NCBI GenBank assembly: GCA_964541215.1
Contig: CAZIPP010000044.1
Coordinates: 1-12,052 of the forward strand
From: SIG469 sp964541215
GTDB taxonomy: Bacteria; Bacillota; Clostridia; Oscillospirales; Oscillospiraceae
Reading direction: 5' to 3'
DNA length: 12,052 bases
The first letter of the stretch is position 1; each line of letters starts with the position of its first letter. Of this stretch, positions 1 to 5,887 are shown piece after piece. The notes beneath the pieces were generated by a model. The model saw only the letters and a program-made list of their open reading frames with translations. It was not told the DNA's origin and ran no database searches. Position numbers and translations under genes: made by a program.

Positions 1-1
1 C

Positions 2-439
2 ACCTCTTCCAACGCTACCCTGCCTGTTAACATCGAATGCTGCAACAAGCTGGGCTCAGAACCTGAGATCAGCTCCTTCGTTCTGCCTCTGGGCGCTACC
101 ATCAACATGGACGGTACTGCCATTTATCAGGCTGTTGCCACCATCTTCATCGCCAGCTGCTATGGTATCGACCTGACTCTTGGCGATATGGCTATGGTCG
201 TTCTTACCGCAACTCTGGCTTCCGTTGGTACTGCCGGCGTTTCCGGTGCAGGCATGATTATGCTGGCTATGGTCCTTACCTCCATCGGCATTCCCGTTGA
301 AGGTATTGCTATCATCGCCGGTGTCGATAAGATCTTCGACATGGGTCGTACTACCCTCAACATCACCGGCGACGCTACCTGCGCTCTCTGGATCTCCAAG
401 CAGGAACAGAAGAAGGCTGCAAAGGCTGCCGCTAAGTAA
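2..439 (+). CDS. Dicarboxylate/acidic amino acid:cation symporter, C-terminal part
   Basis: This is the last 145 residues of a DAACS-family (GltP/glutamate transporter-like) membrane symporter; the N-terminal half lies outside the window. It moves acidic amino acids or C4-dicarboxylates inward with Na+ or H+. Visible landmarks are TSSNATLP at residues 1-8 (the serine-rich hairpin HP1), NMDGT at 35-39 (the TM7 cation site), SVGTAGVSGAG at 74-84 (hairpin HP2) and DMGRTTLNITGD at 113-124. The last block aligns with the TM8 binding site of the archaeal homologue GltPh: the D, R, T, N and D positions equivalent to D394, R397, T398, N401 and D405 are all present. The retained arginine favours an acidic substrate over a neutral one. 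The tail is a short lysine/alanine-rich stretch. The gene converges on spoVAC and ends at a strong hairpin terminator. The exact substrate cannot be read from this fragment. Confidence 0.93.
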   Translation, partial: TSSNATLPVNIECCNKLGSEPEISSFVLPLGATINMDGTAIYQAVATIFIASCYGIDLTLGDMAMVVLTATLASVGTAGVSGAGMIMLAMVLTSIGIPVEGIAIIAGVDKIFDMGRTTLNITGDATCALWISKQEQKKAAKAAAK

Positions 440-505
440 AAACTGCGCATAATGCTTTTTGCCCCGGAAGGAATTGTCCTTCCGGGGTTTTTTTATGCGT
501 GCAGT
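438..505 (-). terminator. Possible outer-stem terminator for spoVAC (nested, bidirectional)
   Basis: Arms at 442-450 and 495-505 are complementary (ACTGCGCAT against ATGC-GT-GCAGT, nine pairs with a 2-nt bulge) and enclose the symporter terminator hairpin. On the minus strand the outer arm runs into a short T run (positions 442-438). That is the layout expected of a terminator for spoVAC. The U run is only 4-5 nt long, so termination could be weak. Confidence 0.5.
462..494 (+). terminator. Intrinsic terminator of the symporter gene
   Basis: A perfect 11-bp stem, CCCCGGAAGGA (462-472) with TCCTTCCGGGG (477-487), has a 4-nt loop and is followed by seven T residues (488-494). It begins 22 nt after the symporter stop codon. 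The T run overlaps the stop codon of the convergent spoVAC gene at 493-495. Confidence 0.93.
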
Positions 506-933
506 ATTATCAACGCCAGACCGTAAATAACGCTGGCTCCGATGCCGCATACCAGCACCGGTCCGGCGATGGAAAACATCTTGGCACACATACCCATGAT
601 ATAGCCCTCTGACTTGAATTCGATTGCAGGCGAAACGATTGCATTGGCAAAGCCTGTTATTGGCACAACGGTGCCTGCGCCTGCATATTTGGCCAGTTTG
701 TCGTAAAGTCCGAGTCCTGTAAAAAGCGCACTGAGGAAGATAAGCGTGATCGAAGTGGCGGCGCCTGCACCGGTCTTGTCCAGCCCCATATTTGTGTACA
801 TGTTTGTAAAAACCTGACCAAGTGTGCATATAAGTCCACCGACTGCATATGCCCAGATCACATCTTTCAAAAGCGTTGATTTGGGCGATATCTTCTCAAC
901 ATATTTTGAATACTCTTCCCTGCTCATTTGCAT
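493..933 (-). CDS. spoVAC: Stage V sporulation protein AC (SpoVAC)
   Basis: The product is a 146-residue integral membrane protein of the SpoVAC/SpoVAEb family. SpoVA proteins form the inner-membrane channel that moves dipicolinic acid into the forespore and out during germination. A charged N-terminus (1-24) is followed by hydrophobic segments near 25-45, 57-77 and 117-143. Family landmarks are VGGLICTLGQ (31-40), FLSALFTGLGLYDKL (66-80), AGAG (84-87), PITGFANA (91-98) and EFKSEG (105-110). The N-terminal extension and the insert around 45-58 favour SpoVAC over the shorter SpoVAEb. The start at 933 has an AAGGGG ribosome binding site ten bases upstream; an in-frame ATG two codons later (925-927) is an alternative. 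The gene directly follows the ribosomal-operon terminator, and no spoVAD or spoVAE neighbour is visible, unlike the usual spoVA cluster. Confidence 0.9.
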   Translation of the reverse strand: MQMSREEYSKYVEKISPKSTLLKDVIWAYAVGGLICTLGQVFTNMYTNMGLDKTGAGAATSITLIFLSALFTGLGLYDKLAKYAGAGTVVPITGFANAIVSPAIEFKSEGYIMGMCAKMFSIAGPVLVCGIGASVIYGLALIILHA

Positions 934-975
934 AAAAAAACAACCCCTTTTGCCCTAGTTTGAGCAAAAGGGGTT
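934..975 (-). terminator. Intrinsic terminator of the ribosomal protein operon
   Basis: A perfect 12-bp stem, AACCCCTTTTGC paired with GCAAAAGGGGTT (arms 964-975 and 942-953), has a 10-nt loop. On the minus strand it is followed by G and seven T residues (940-934). It starts 15 nt after the rplQ stop. The T run ends exactly at the ATG of spoVAC. Confidence 0.93.
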
Positions 976-989
976 TGATTTATACCTGA

Positions 990-1331
990 TTAGACCAGTT
1001 CAAGAACGGCCATTTCAGCAGCATCGCCACGGCGGGGTCCGATGCGAACAACGCGGGTGTAACCGCCGTTGCGACCTTCGTAGCCGGGAGCGATCTCGTC
1101 GAACAGCTTCTTGGCAACATCTTCTTTGGTGATGTAGCCCAGAGCCTGACGGTAAGCGGCAAGGTTCTTCTTCTTGCCGAGAGTGATCATTTTCTCAGCA
1201 ATAGGCTGGACTTCCTTGGCACGGGTGACGGTGGTGGTTATCTTTCCGTTTTCCAGAAGATAAGTCGTCATAGCACGAAGCATTGCCCGACGCTGATCAG
1301 TTGTCCTGCCGAGTTTACGGTTATGGGACAT
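990..1331 (-). CDS. rplQ: 50S ribosomal protein L17
   Basis: L17 (113 residues, the usual bacterial length) lies near the exit of the peptide tunnel in the large subunit. The N-terminus MSHNRKLGRTTDQRRAMLRA is the family signature, followed by LLENGKITTT and a short basic core. Its conserved end (RVVRIGPRRGDAAEMAVLEL) is complete. The start at 1331 has GGAGG nine bases upstream. It is the last gene of the operon, 31 nt after rpoA, and is followed by a strong terminator. The rpoA-rplQ pair at the end of the alpha operon is the standard bacterial order. Confidence 0.98.
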   Translation of the reverse strand: MSHNRKLGRTTDQRRAMLRAMTTYLLENGKITTTVTRAKEVQPIAEKMITLGKKKNLAAYRQALGYITKEDVAKKLFDEIAPGYEGRNGGYTRVVRIGPRRGDAAEMAVLELV

Positions 1332-1362
1332 TTGTCGTTACCTCCATATTAGGATGTGCAGT

Positions 1363-2310
1363 TCAGTTATCGTCACTAGCAAGGCTCAGGCCCATCATTG
1401 CGAGCTTGTTCTGAACCTCTTCAAGGGACTTACGACCCAGGTTACGGACCTTCATCATATCGTCGTCGCTCTTGGAAATAAGATCTTCAACGGTGTTGAT
1501 GTTTGCCCTCTTGAGGCAGTTGAAGCTTCTGACCGACAGGTCGAGTTCTTCAATAGTCAGCTCCAAAACCTTATCCCTGTGGGATTCGGGCTTTTCTACA
1601 ACTGTGGACTTGCTGCCAACGGTTTCAGACAGATCGGTGAACAGAACCAGATGGTCTGACAGTATCTTCGCGCCAAGGGAAACAGCGTCTCTGGCGGAGA
1701 TGGTGGAATCGGTCCAAACCTCGAGAGTCAGCTTATCGTAGTCGGTCTGATTGCCGACACGAGTGTTTTCTACAGTGTAGTTTACCTTGTAAACAGGGGT
1801 GTAGATGGAGTCGATGGGAATAGTTCCTATAACGGACTGAGCCGGTTTGTTCTTGTCTGCGGAAACATATCCGCGTCCGTGATTGAGAGTGATCTCCATA
1901 TTGAAGGTCGCATCAGGACCCAGAGTGCAGATGTGCATATCAGGGTTCAGGATCTCGACTTCAGCGTCAGCCTTGATGTCTCCAGCGCAGATCTCGCGCT
2001 CACCAACGGCTTCGATATAAACTGTCTTGGGTCCCTGGCTGTGGAGCTTTGCAATGATACCCTTAACGTTCAGGACGATCTCAGTAACATCTTCCTTAAC
2101 ACCGGGAATGGTTGAAAACTCATGCTGTACGCCGGCTATCTTAATGGAAGTAGCGGCTGTACCGGGCAGGGACGACAGAAGTATTCTACGCAGGGAGTTG
2201 CCAAGAGTGGTACCGTAACCACGTTCCAGAGGCTCAACCACGTATTTACCGTAGGATACGTCTTCGGTGGAATCTATGCATTTTATGCGCGGCTTTTCAA
2301 TTTCTACCAT
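1363..2310 (-). CDS. rpoA: DNA-directed RNA polymerase subunit alpha
   Basis: The product is a 315-residue alpha subunit, which dimerises to nucleate RNA polymerase assembly and contacts promoter UP elements and activators. The N-terminal domain (about 1-228) contains the conserved stretch GYGTTLGNSLRRILLSSLPG. A short linker leads to the C-terminal domain from about residue 249 (LELTIEELDLSVRS). DNA-contact residues in that domain are present: R261, N264, C265, K267, and RNLGRKS at 289-295, equivalent to E. coli R265, N268, C269, K271 and the G296/K298 loop. The start chosen is the ATG at 2308-2310, because AAGGAGGG lies seven bases upstream; an in-frame TTG six codons earlier is inside the spacer and lacks a binding site. 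The 77-nt spacer to rpsD is the longest in the alpha part of the operon. Confidence 0.98.
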   Translation of the reverse strand: MVEIEKPRIKCIDSTEDVSYGKYVVEPLERGYGTTLGNSLRRILLSSLPGTAATSIKIAGVQHEFSTIPGVKEDVTEIVLNVKGIIAKLHSQGPKTVYIEAVGEREICAGDIKADAEVEILNPDMHICTLGPDATFNMEITLNHGRGYVSADKNKPAQSVIGTIPIDSIYTPVYKVNYTVENTRVGNQTDYDKLTLEVWTDSTISARDAVSLGAKILSDHLVLFTDLSETVGSKSTVVEKPESHRDKVLELTIEELDLSVRSFNCLKRANINTVEDLISKSDDDMMKVRNLGRKSLEEVQNKLAMMGLSLASDDN

Positions 2311-2317
2311 TAATATA

Positions 2318-2325
2318 CCCTCCTT
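2318..2325 (-). promoter_or_regulatory. Ribosome binding site deciding the rpoA start
   Basis: AAGGAGGG on the minus strand lies seven bases before the ATG at 2308-2310. It fixes that start and excludes the TTG at 2326-2328, which sits upstream of this site. Confidence 0.9.
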
Positions 2326-2387
2326 CAATGTACGGCGCTTTTCACGCCGCCTGGCTTATCAGCTTACCAATAATCGAGGGTTTAGGA

Positions 2388-2984
2388 TTACTTGGAGTAC
2401 AGCTCGACGATGAGGCTTTCGGTGATCTCGAAGTCGATGTCTTCCTTCTGGGGAATGGCAATAACCTTGCCTTCCAGAGTATCCTTGTTCTTATCCAGCC
2501 ACTTGGGAGCGGCACGGAAGGTGTCTTCCTCAAGAAGCTTCTTGAACTTGACGGAGCTACGGCTCTTTTCACAAACAGCAATAACTTCGCCTACCTTTAC
2601 CAGATAGGAAGGGATATTAACTTTCTTACCGTTTACGGTAAAGTGACCATGGTTGACCAGCTGACGAGCCTCACGGCGGGTGCTGGCAAAACCGAGGCGA
2701 TAAACTACGTTATCAAGTCTGCGCTCGATGAGGGACAGCAGGATCTCACCGGTGTTGCCCTGCATTCTGGCAGCTTTGTCGTAGTACATTCTGAACTGCT
2801 TCTCCAGGATGCCGTAAACAAACTTGACCTTCTGCTTTTCGGTCAGCTGAGTGGCGTATTCGCTGGATTTCTTTCTGCTCTGTCCGCCGGGATTTCTGTT
2901 GGACTCTTTGGAATAGCCCATAACGGTCGGCGAAATGCCAAGAGTTCTGCATCTCTTCAGAACAGGCTGCATATTTTTTGCCAT
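2388..2984 (-). CDS. rpsD: 30S ribosomal protein S4
   Basis: S4 (198 residues) nucleates assembly of the 30S 5' domain. The RNA-binding S4 domain is at about 88-150 (RRLDNVVYRLGFASTRREAR, then LVNHGHFTVNGKKVNIPSYL). The C-terminus LIVELYSK is typical. It is the zinc-free type: only one cysteine is found in the N-terminal region, instead of the CxxC pairs of the zinc form. The start at 2984 has AAGGAGG about ten bases upstream. It sits between rpsK and rpoA, the usual order when rpsD is part of the alpha operon; in Bacillus subtilis rpsD is elsewhere. In E. coli S4 represses this operon from a pseudoknot near rpsM; no comparable leader is apparent in the 23-nt gap before rpsM here. Confidence 0.98.
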   Translation of the reverse strand: MAKNMQPVLKRCRTLGISPTVMGYSKESNRNPGGQSRKKSSEYATQLTEKQKVKFVYGILEKQFRMYYDKAARMQGNTGEILLSLIERRLDNVVYRLGFASTRREARQLVNHGHFTVNGKKVNIPSYLVKVGEVIAVCEKSRSSVKFKKLLEEDTFRAAPKWLDKNKDTLEGKVIAIPQKEDIDFEITESLIVELYSK

Positions 2985-3009
2985 GCTTGGTTTTCCTCCT
3001 TCGTATTAA

Positions 3010-3405
3010 TCAGACGCGGCGCTTTTTGGGCGGACGGCAGCCATTGTGGGGAATGGGTGTGACGTCCTTGATCATGGTAACTTCAAGACCGGCAGTCTGA
3101 AGAGCACGGATAGCGGCTTCACGACCGGAACCGGGACCCTTAACGTAAACTTCAACAGTCTTGAGACCATGCTCCATAGCAGCCTTTGCAGCGGTTTCGG
3201 AGCACATCTGGGCAGCATACGGAGTGGACTTTCTGGAACCACGGAAGCCAAGACCGCCGGAGGAAGCCCAGGAAATGGCGTTACCCTGCAGGTCGGTAAT
3301 AGTTACCATGGTGTTGTTAAAGGATGAGCGGATATGCACAGCACCCTTTTCAATGTTCTTGCGCTCTCTGCGGCGCTTAATAACTTTCTTCTTAGGACTT
3401 GCCAT
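3010..3405 (-). CDS. rpsK: 30S ribosomal protein S11
   Basis: S11 (131 residues) is on the 30S platform and shapes the E-site mRNA path. Visible landmarks are GAVHIRSSFNNTMVTITD, SSGGLGFRGSRKSTPYAAQ, KGPGSGREAAIRAL and the invariant basic C-terminus (DVTPIPHNGCRPPKKRRV). The start at 3405 has GGGAGGG eight bases upstream; a second ATG just upstream on the same strand, at the spacer edge, is out of frame. The gene follows rpsM by 15 nt. Confidence 0.98.
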   Translation of the reverse strand: MASPKKKVIKRRRERKNIEKGAVHIRSSFNNTMVTITDLQGNAISWASSGGLGFRGSRKSTPYAAQMCSETAAKAAMEHGLKTVEVYVKGPGSGREAAIRALQTAGLEVTMIKDVTPIPHNGCRPPKKRRV

Positions 3406-3420
3406 TGCATTATCCCTCCC

Positions 3421-3789
3421 TTACTTTTTCTTGTTAGCGATGGTTCTCTTGGGACCTTTGCGAGTACGAGCGTTGGTCTTGGTACGCTGACCGCGAACGG
3501 GCAGACCCTTTCTATGACGAACACCGCGGTAGCAACCGATGTCAGTCAGTCGCTTGATGTTGGTTGCGACTTCACGACGAAGGTCGCCTTCAACGATATA
3601 ATCTCTGTCGATAACTTCACGGAGCTTAGCTTCGTCAGCTTCAGACAGATCCTTAACACGGATATCGGGGTTTACGCCAGCTGCTACGCAGATATCGGTA
3701 GCGCTCTTTCTGCCGATTCCGTAAATGTAAGTGAGTCCTATTTCAATTCTCTTATCTCTGGGCAGGTCTATACCGGCAATACGTGCCAT
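3421..3789 (-). CDS. rpsM: 30S ribosomal protein S13
   Basis: S13 (122 residues) sits in the 30S head, contacting P-site tRNA and forming the B1 bridges to L5 and 23S rRNA. The N-terminus MARIAGIDLPRDKRIEIGLT and the helix-turn region YIYGIGRKSATDI are family signatures. Residues 91-109 carry the conserved RHRKGLPVRGQRTKTNART, and the tail is lysine/arginine rich. AAGGAGGTG lies about ten bases before the ATG. The gene opens the classic S13-S11-S4-alpha-L17 block directly after rpmJ. Confidence 0.98.
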   Translation of the reverse strand: MARIAGIDLPRDKRIEIGLTYIYGIGRKSATDICVAAGVNPDIRVKDLSEADEAKLREVIDRDYIVEGDLRREVATNIKRLTDIGCYRGVRHRKGLPVRGQRTKTNARTRKGPKRTIANKKK

Positions 3790-3812
3790 ATTGATTCAGC
3801 ACCTCCTTAAAA

Positions 3813-3926
3813 TCAGCCTTGTCTCTGCTTATGCTTGGGGTTTTCGCAAATAACCATTACACGGCCCTTGCGCTTAATGATCTTGCACTTGTCGCACATG
3901 GGCTTAACGGACGGTCTTACCTTCAT
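3813..3926 (-). CDS. rpmJ: 50S ribosomal protein L36 (zinc type)
   Basis: This gene encodes only 37 residues, beginning MKVRPSVKPMCDKCKIIKRK and ending KHKQRQG before a TGA. L36 is a small zinc-ribbon protein that stabilises 23S rRNA near the L7/L12 stalk base. The full ligand set C11, C14, C27 and H32 is present, so this is the zinc-binding (C+) form rather than the zinc-free paralogue induced under zinc starvation in some bacteria. GGAGGT lies eight bases before the ATG. The position between infA and rpsM is the standard one. Confidence 0.97.
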   Translation of the reverse strand: MKVRPSVKPMCDKCKIIKRKGRVMVICENPKHKQRQG

Positions 3927-3971
3927 AGTTGTTAACCTCCATTTGGGAATCACATGAGACTTACGCAGTCT

Positions 3972-4190
3972 CTATTTGCTTCTCCATGTTATTCTGCCGC
4001 GGGTCAGATCATAGGGTGACATCTGAACGGTCACCTTGTCTCCGGGCAGGATCTTAATAAAGTTCATCCGGAGCTTTCCGGAAATGTGTGCCAGGATTGT
4101 GTGTCCATTGCCTATATCGACAGTAAACATCGCGTTGGGCAGGGCATCCGTAACAACACCTTCGAGTTCTATAACGTCGTCTTTAGCCAA
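3972..4190 (-). CDS. infA: Translation initiation factor IF-1
   Basis: IF-1 (72 residues, the usual length) is a single OB-fold protein that occupies the ribosomal A site and cooperates with IF2 and IF3 in initiation. The sequence begins MAKDDVIELEGVVTDALPNA and contains GHTILAHISGKLRMNFIKIL, GDKVTVQMSPYDLTRGRI and the final TWRSK, all family signatures. The start codon is TTG (4188-4190): the residue pattern demands this position, no ATG or GTG is available there, and AAGGGGG lies nine bases upstream. The gene follows the KOW-protein stop by six bases, which suggests translational coupling. Confidence 0.97.
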   Translation of the reverse strand: MAKDDVIELEGVVTDALPNAMFTVDIGNGHTILAHISGKLRMNFIKILPGDKVTVQMSPYDLTRGRITWRSK

Positions 4191-4196
4191 GCTTTT

Positions 4197-4481
4197 TTAC
4201 CCCCTTGGTATTTTCCGGCTCTCGCAAAATCTTGCAAGGTCACGTCTTAGCTCATAGTTTTCCACGCATTTGCCCTCAAGGAGCTTCTGCGCCGTTTCAC
4301 AGTCGTACCGGTCTACGAATTGCAGATGCTTCACGCTTTTGCGTTTCGGCCGATCAACTCGCCGCCCTTCTTTTCCGTTTGCCAGCATACAAAAGCCTCC
4401 GTCTATCGCAAGAATGAAGAAGAGCTTTCCTTTGTCGTGCCCGGAAACAGACAGGACGATATCAGCTTTTTGCAGCTGCAT
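4197..4481 (-). CDS. KOW-domain RNA-binding protein (L14e/L6e/L27e-like)
   Basis: This small basic protein (94 residues) resembles the KOW-domain proteins found between map and infA in many Clostridia, which are annotated from their likeness to archaeal and eukaryotic ribosomal protein L14e. The N-terminal half, KADIVLSVSGHDKGKLFFIL (5-24), has the KOW-type beta pattern with a turn at GHDKG; a basic stretch (GKEGRRVDRPKRKSVKHLQ, 36-54) follows. The C-terminal part (about 59-90) is likely helical. The start at 4481 is chosen because GAAGG lies eight bases upstream and the codon follows the map stop by one base (TGA-T-ATG); a longer GTG start at 4520 would overlap map without a binding site. 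Its function is unknown; context suggests a ribosome- or translation-related role. Confidence 0.85.
   Translation of the reverse strand: MQLQKADIVLSVSGHDKGKLFFILAIDGGFCMLANGKEGRRVDRPKRKSVKHLQFVDRYDCETAQKLLEGKCVENYELRRDLARFCESRKIPRG
4200..4206 (-). promoter_or_regulatory. infA ribosome binding site inside the upstream gene
   Basis: AAGGGGG overlaps the last codons of the KOW-protein gene and ends directly before its TAA stop. It lies nine bases before the TTG start of infA. CCAAG (4204-4208) could pair with CTTGG (4187-4191), which holds the start codon, in a weak 5-bp stem. Confidence 0.75.
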
Positions 4482-4482
4482 A

Positions 4483-5238
4483 TCAAAGACCTTCACACAC
4501 GGTGAGTATTTCAGGCTCACCGTCGGTAATTAAAATGGTATTCTCATAATGCGCCGACAGTTTGCCATCGGCTGTGATAACTGTCCAGTGGTCTTTGAGG
4601 ACCTTAACTTCGTAAGTTCCCTGATTGACCATAGGTTCTATTGCCAAAGTCATGCCCTTAACGAGCCTGGGGCCCCGGCCGGGCGCGCCGAAGTTTGGAA
4701 CTTCAGGTTCTTCGTGCAGCTTCTCACCCACACCGTGGCCTACAAAGCTGCGTACTACGGAAAACCCGTTGTTTTCCACATATACCTGAACGGCATGTGA
4801 AATGTCGGATACTCGATAACCCTGGCGGGCGTATTTGATGCCTTCGAAGAAACTCTGACGAGTCACGTCTATCAGCCTCTGCGCCTCCGGGTCTATAGCT
4901 CCGGCTGCATAGGTCGCTGCGCAGTCACCATGAAATCCGCCAATGTAGGCGCCTACATCAACGCTTACGATGTCGCCCTCTTTAATCACCCGATCTCCGG
5001 GGATACCGTGGATGACCTGTTCGTTGATGGATATGCAAGCGCTGCCGGGATAACCGTTATAGTTAAGAAACGACGGCACTGCGCCCTGGCTGACTATATA
5101 GTCATGGACTGCTTTGTCAATTTCATGGGTTGTAACGCCGGGCCGAACCATACCACCCGCAAGCTCGCGGGCTGCCGCGGTAATTTTACAGGCTCGACGC
5201 ATGAGGTCAATATCGCGATTGGATTTTACCGGGATCAT
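4483..5238 (-). CDS. map: Methionine aminopeptidase, type I
   Basis: MetAP (251 residues) is a two-metal cytosolic peptidase that removes the initiator methionine from new proteins. All five metal ligands are visible: D94 (VSVDVGA), D105 (GGFHGDCAATY), H168 (FVGHGVG), E201 (LAIEPM) and E232 (AHYENT). The substrate-binding histidine is H77 in NEQVIHGIPG. The protein is the short form without an N-terminal zinc-finger extension. The start ATG at 5236-5238 follows the adk stop by two bases; GGTGAG in the adk end provides a modest binding site. Adjacency to adk and secY is the usual Firmicutes order. A few bases after its stop the KOW-protein gene begins, so the two are probably translated in coupling. 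Confidence 0.98.
   Translation of the reverse strand: MIPVKSNRDIDLMRRACKITAAARELAGGMVRPGVTTHEIDKAVHDYIVSQGAVPSFLNYNGYPGSACISINEQVIHGIPGDRVIKEGDIVSVDVGAYIGGFHGDCAATYAAGAIDPEAQRLIDVTRQSFFEGIKYARQGYRVSDISHAVQVYVENNGFSVVRSFVGHGVGEKLHEEPEVPNFGAPGRGPRLVKGMTLAIEPMVNQGTYEVKVLKDHWTVITADGKLSAHYENTILITDGEPEILTVCEGL
4490..4494 (-). promoter_or_regulatory. Ribosome binding site deciding the KOW-protein start
   Basis: GAAGG lies within the last codons of map and eight bases before the ATG at 4479-4481, supporting the short start and coupled translation with map. Confidence 0.75.
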
Positions 5239-5240
5239 AC

Positions 5241-5873
5241 TTACTCACCAAGAGCCGCCATGATGTCGGCGGTAGCGCTGGCGATGGGCTGATCGCCCTT
5301 GACCAGTTTCAGCTTGCCTCTTGCTTCATAGAATCCCTTGATAGGCTCGGTCTGCTCATGGTAGACTCTGAGTCTTTCTTTAACGGTTTCGGGAGCGTCG
5401 TCCTTACGGATGACAAGAGCTCCGCCGCAGCTGTCGCAAACGCCTTCAGCCTTGGGAGGATTGGACGTTACGTGATAGCTTGCACCGCATTTTTCGCATA
5501 CACGACGACCACTCATACGATCTTCGATGACAGCGTCTTCGATCTCGAGGGAGATGGCAGCGTCGATTTCGATGCCGATGCTCTCGAGAGCTTCGGCCTG
5601 GGCGATGGTCCGGGGCATACCGTCGAGGATATAGCCCTTTTCGCAGTCGGGCTGAGCCAGTCGCTCGCCGACGATGCCGATGATGACATCGTCGGGTACG
5701 AGCTGACCGTTATCAGTGTACTGCTTCATTTTCAGACCAAGCTCGGTGCCGTTTTTAATGGCTTCTCTGAGCATATTGCCGGTGGAAATGGTAGGAATAC
5801 CAAGCTTTTCGGCCACTATTTCGGCCTGTGTTCCCTTGCCGGCGCCGGGAGCACCGAGAAATATGATCTTCAT
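5241..5873 (-). CDS. adk: Adenylate kinase (zinc LID form)
   Basis: Adk (210 residues) interconverts ATP + AMP and 2 ADP. The P-loop GAPGAGKGT is at residues 7-15, and the AMP-binding helix region TISTGNMLREA at 28-38. LDGMPRT at 83-89 carries the conserved arginine R88; the usual phenylalanine of LDGFPRT is methionine here. The LID (about 122-160) holds CEKC (126-129) and CDSC (146-149), the four-cysteine zinc site common in Gram-positive enzymes. The start is the ATG at 5871-5873: GGAGG lies six bases upstream, while the in-frame TTG at 5877-5879 sits immediately next to that site and cannot be the start. The spacer to secY is 14 nt. Confidence 0.98.
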   Translation of the reverse strand: MKIIFLGAPGAGKGTQAEIVAEKLGIPTISTGNMLREAIKNGTELGLKMKQYTDNGQLVPDDVIIGIVGERLAQPDCEKGYILDGMPRTIAQAEALESIGIEIDAAISLEIEDAVIEDRMSGRRVCEKCGASYHVTSNPPKAEGVCDSCGGALVIRKDDAPETVKERLRVYHEQTEPIKGFYEARGKLKLVKGDQPIASATADIMAALGE

Positions 5874-5879
5874 TTTCAA

Positions 5880-5884
5880 CCTCC
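5880..5884 (-). promoter_or_regulatory. Ribosome binding site deciding the adk start
   Basis: GGAGG on the minus strand lies six bases before the ATG at 5871-5873. It rules out the TTG two codons upstream as initiator. Confidence 0.9.
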
Positions 5885-5887
5885 GAT

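Noticed and set aside
56..829. Minus-strand open frame of 257 codons across the symporter end and spoVAC
   Set aside because: It overlaps the symporter, the terminator and spoVAC in a different frame, and its sequence is low in conserved features and rich in C, H and R, typical of a shadow frame.
979..984. TATAAA on the minus strand as a -10 box for spoVAC
   Set aside because: The nearest -35-like TTGAAC is only 13 bases away, too close for a vegetative promoter, and no clear sporulation sigma-G pair was found.
2311..2328. Longer rpoA start at TTG 2326-2328
   Set aside because: It lies upstream of the SD that serves the ATG at 2308-2310, and the shorter protein matches the family N-terminus.
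2328..3062. Plus-strand open frame of 244 codons opposite rpsD and rpsK
   Set aside because: It lies wholly across two unmistakable minus-strand ribosomal genes and reads like their codon-biased complement; no binding site or recognisable family.
3957..3971. Small hairpin AGACT-GCGTA-AGTCT just after the infA stop
   Set aside because: Only five pairs and no T run, so not a terminator; likely chance.
4482..4520. Longer KOW-protein start at GTG 4518-4520
   Set aside because: It would overlap the map coding end by over 30 bases without a binding site; the ATG at 4479-4481 has a good one.
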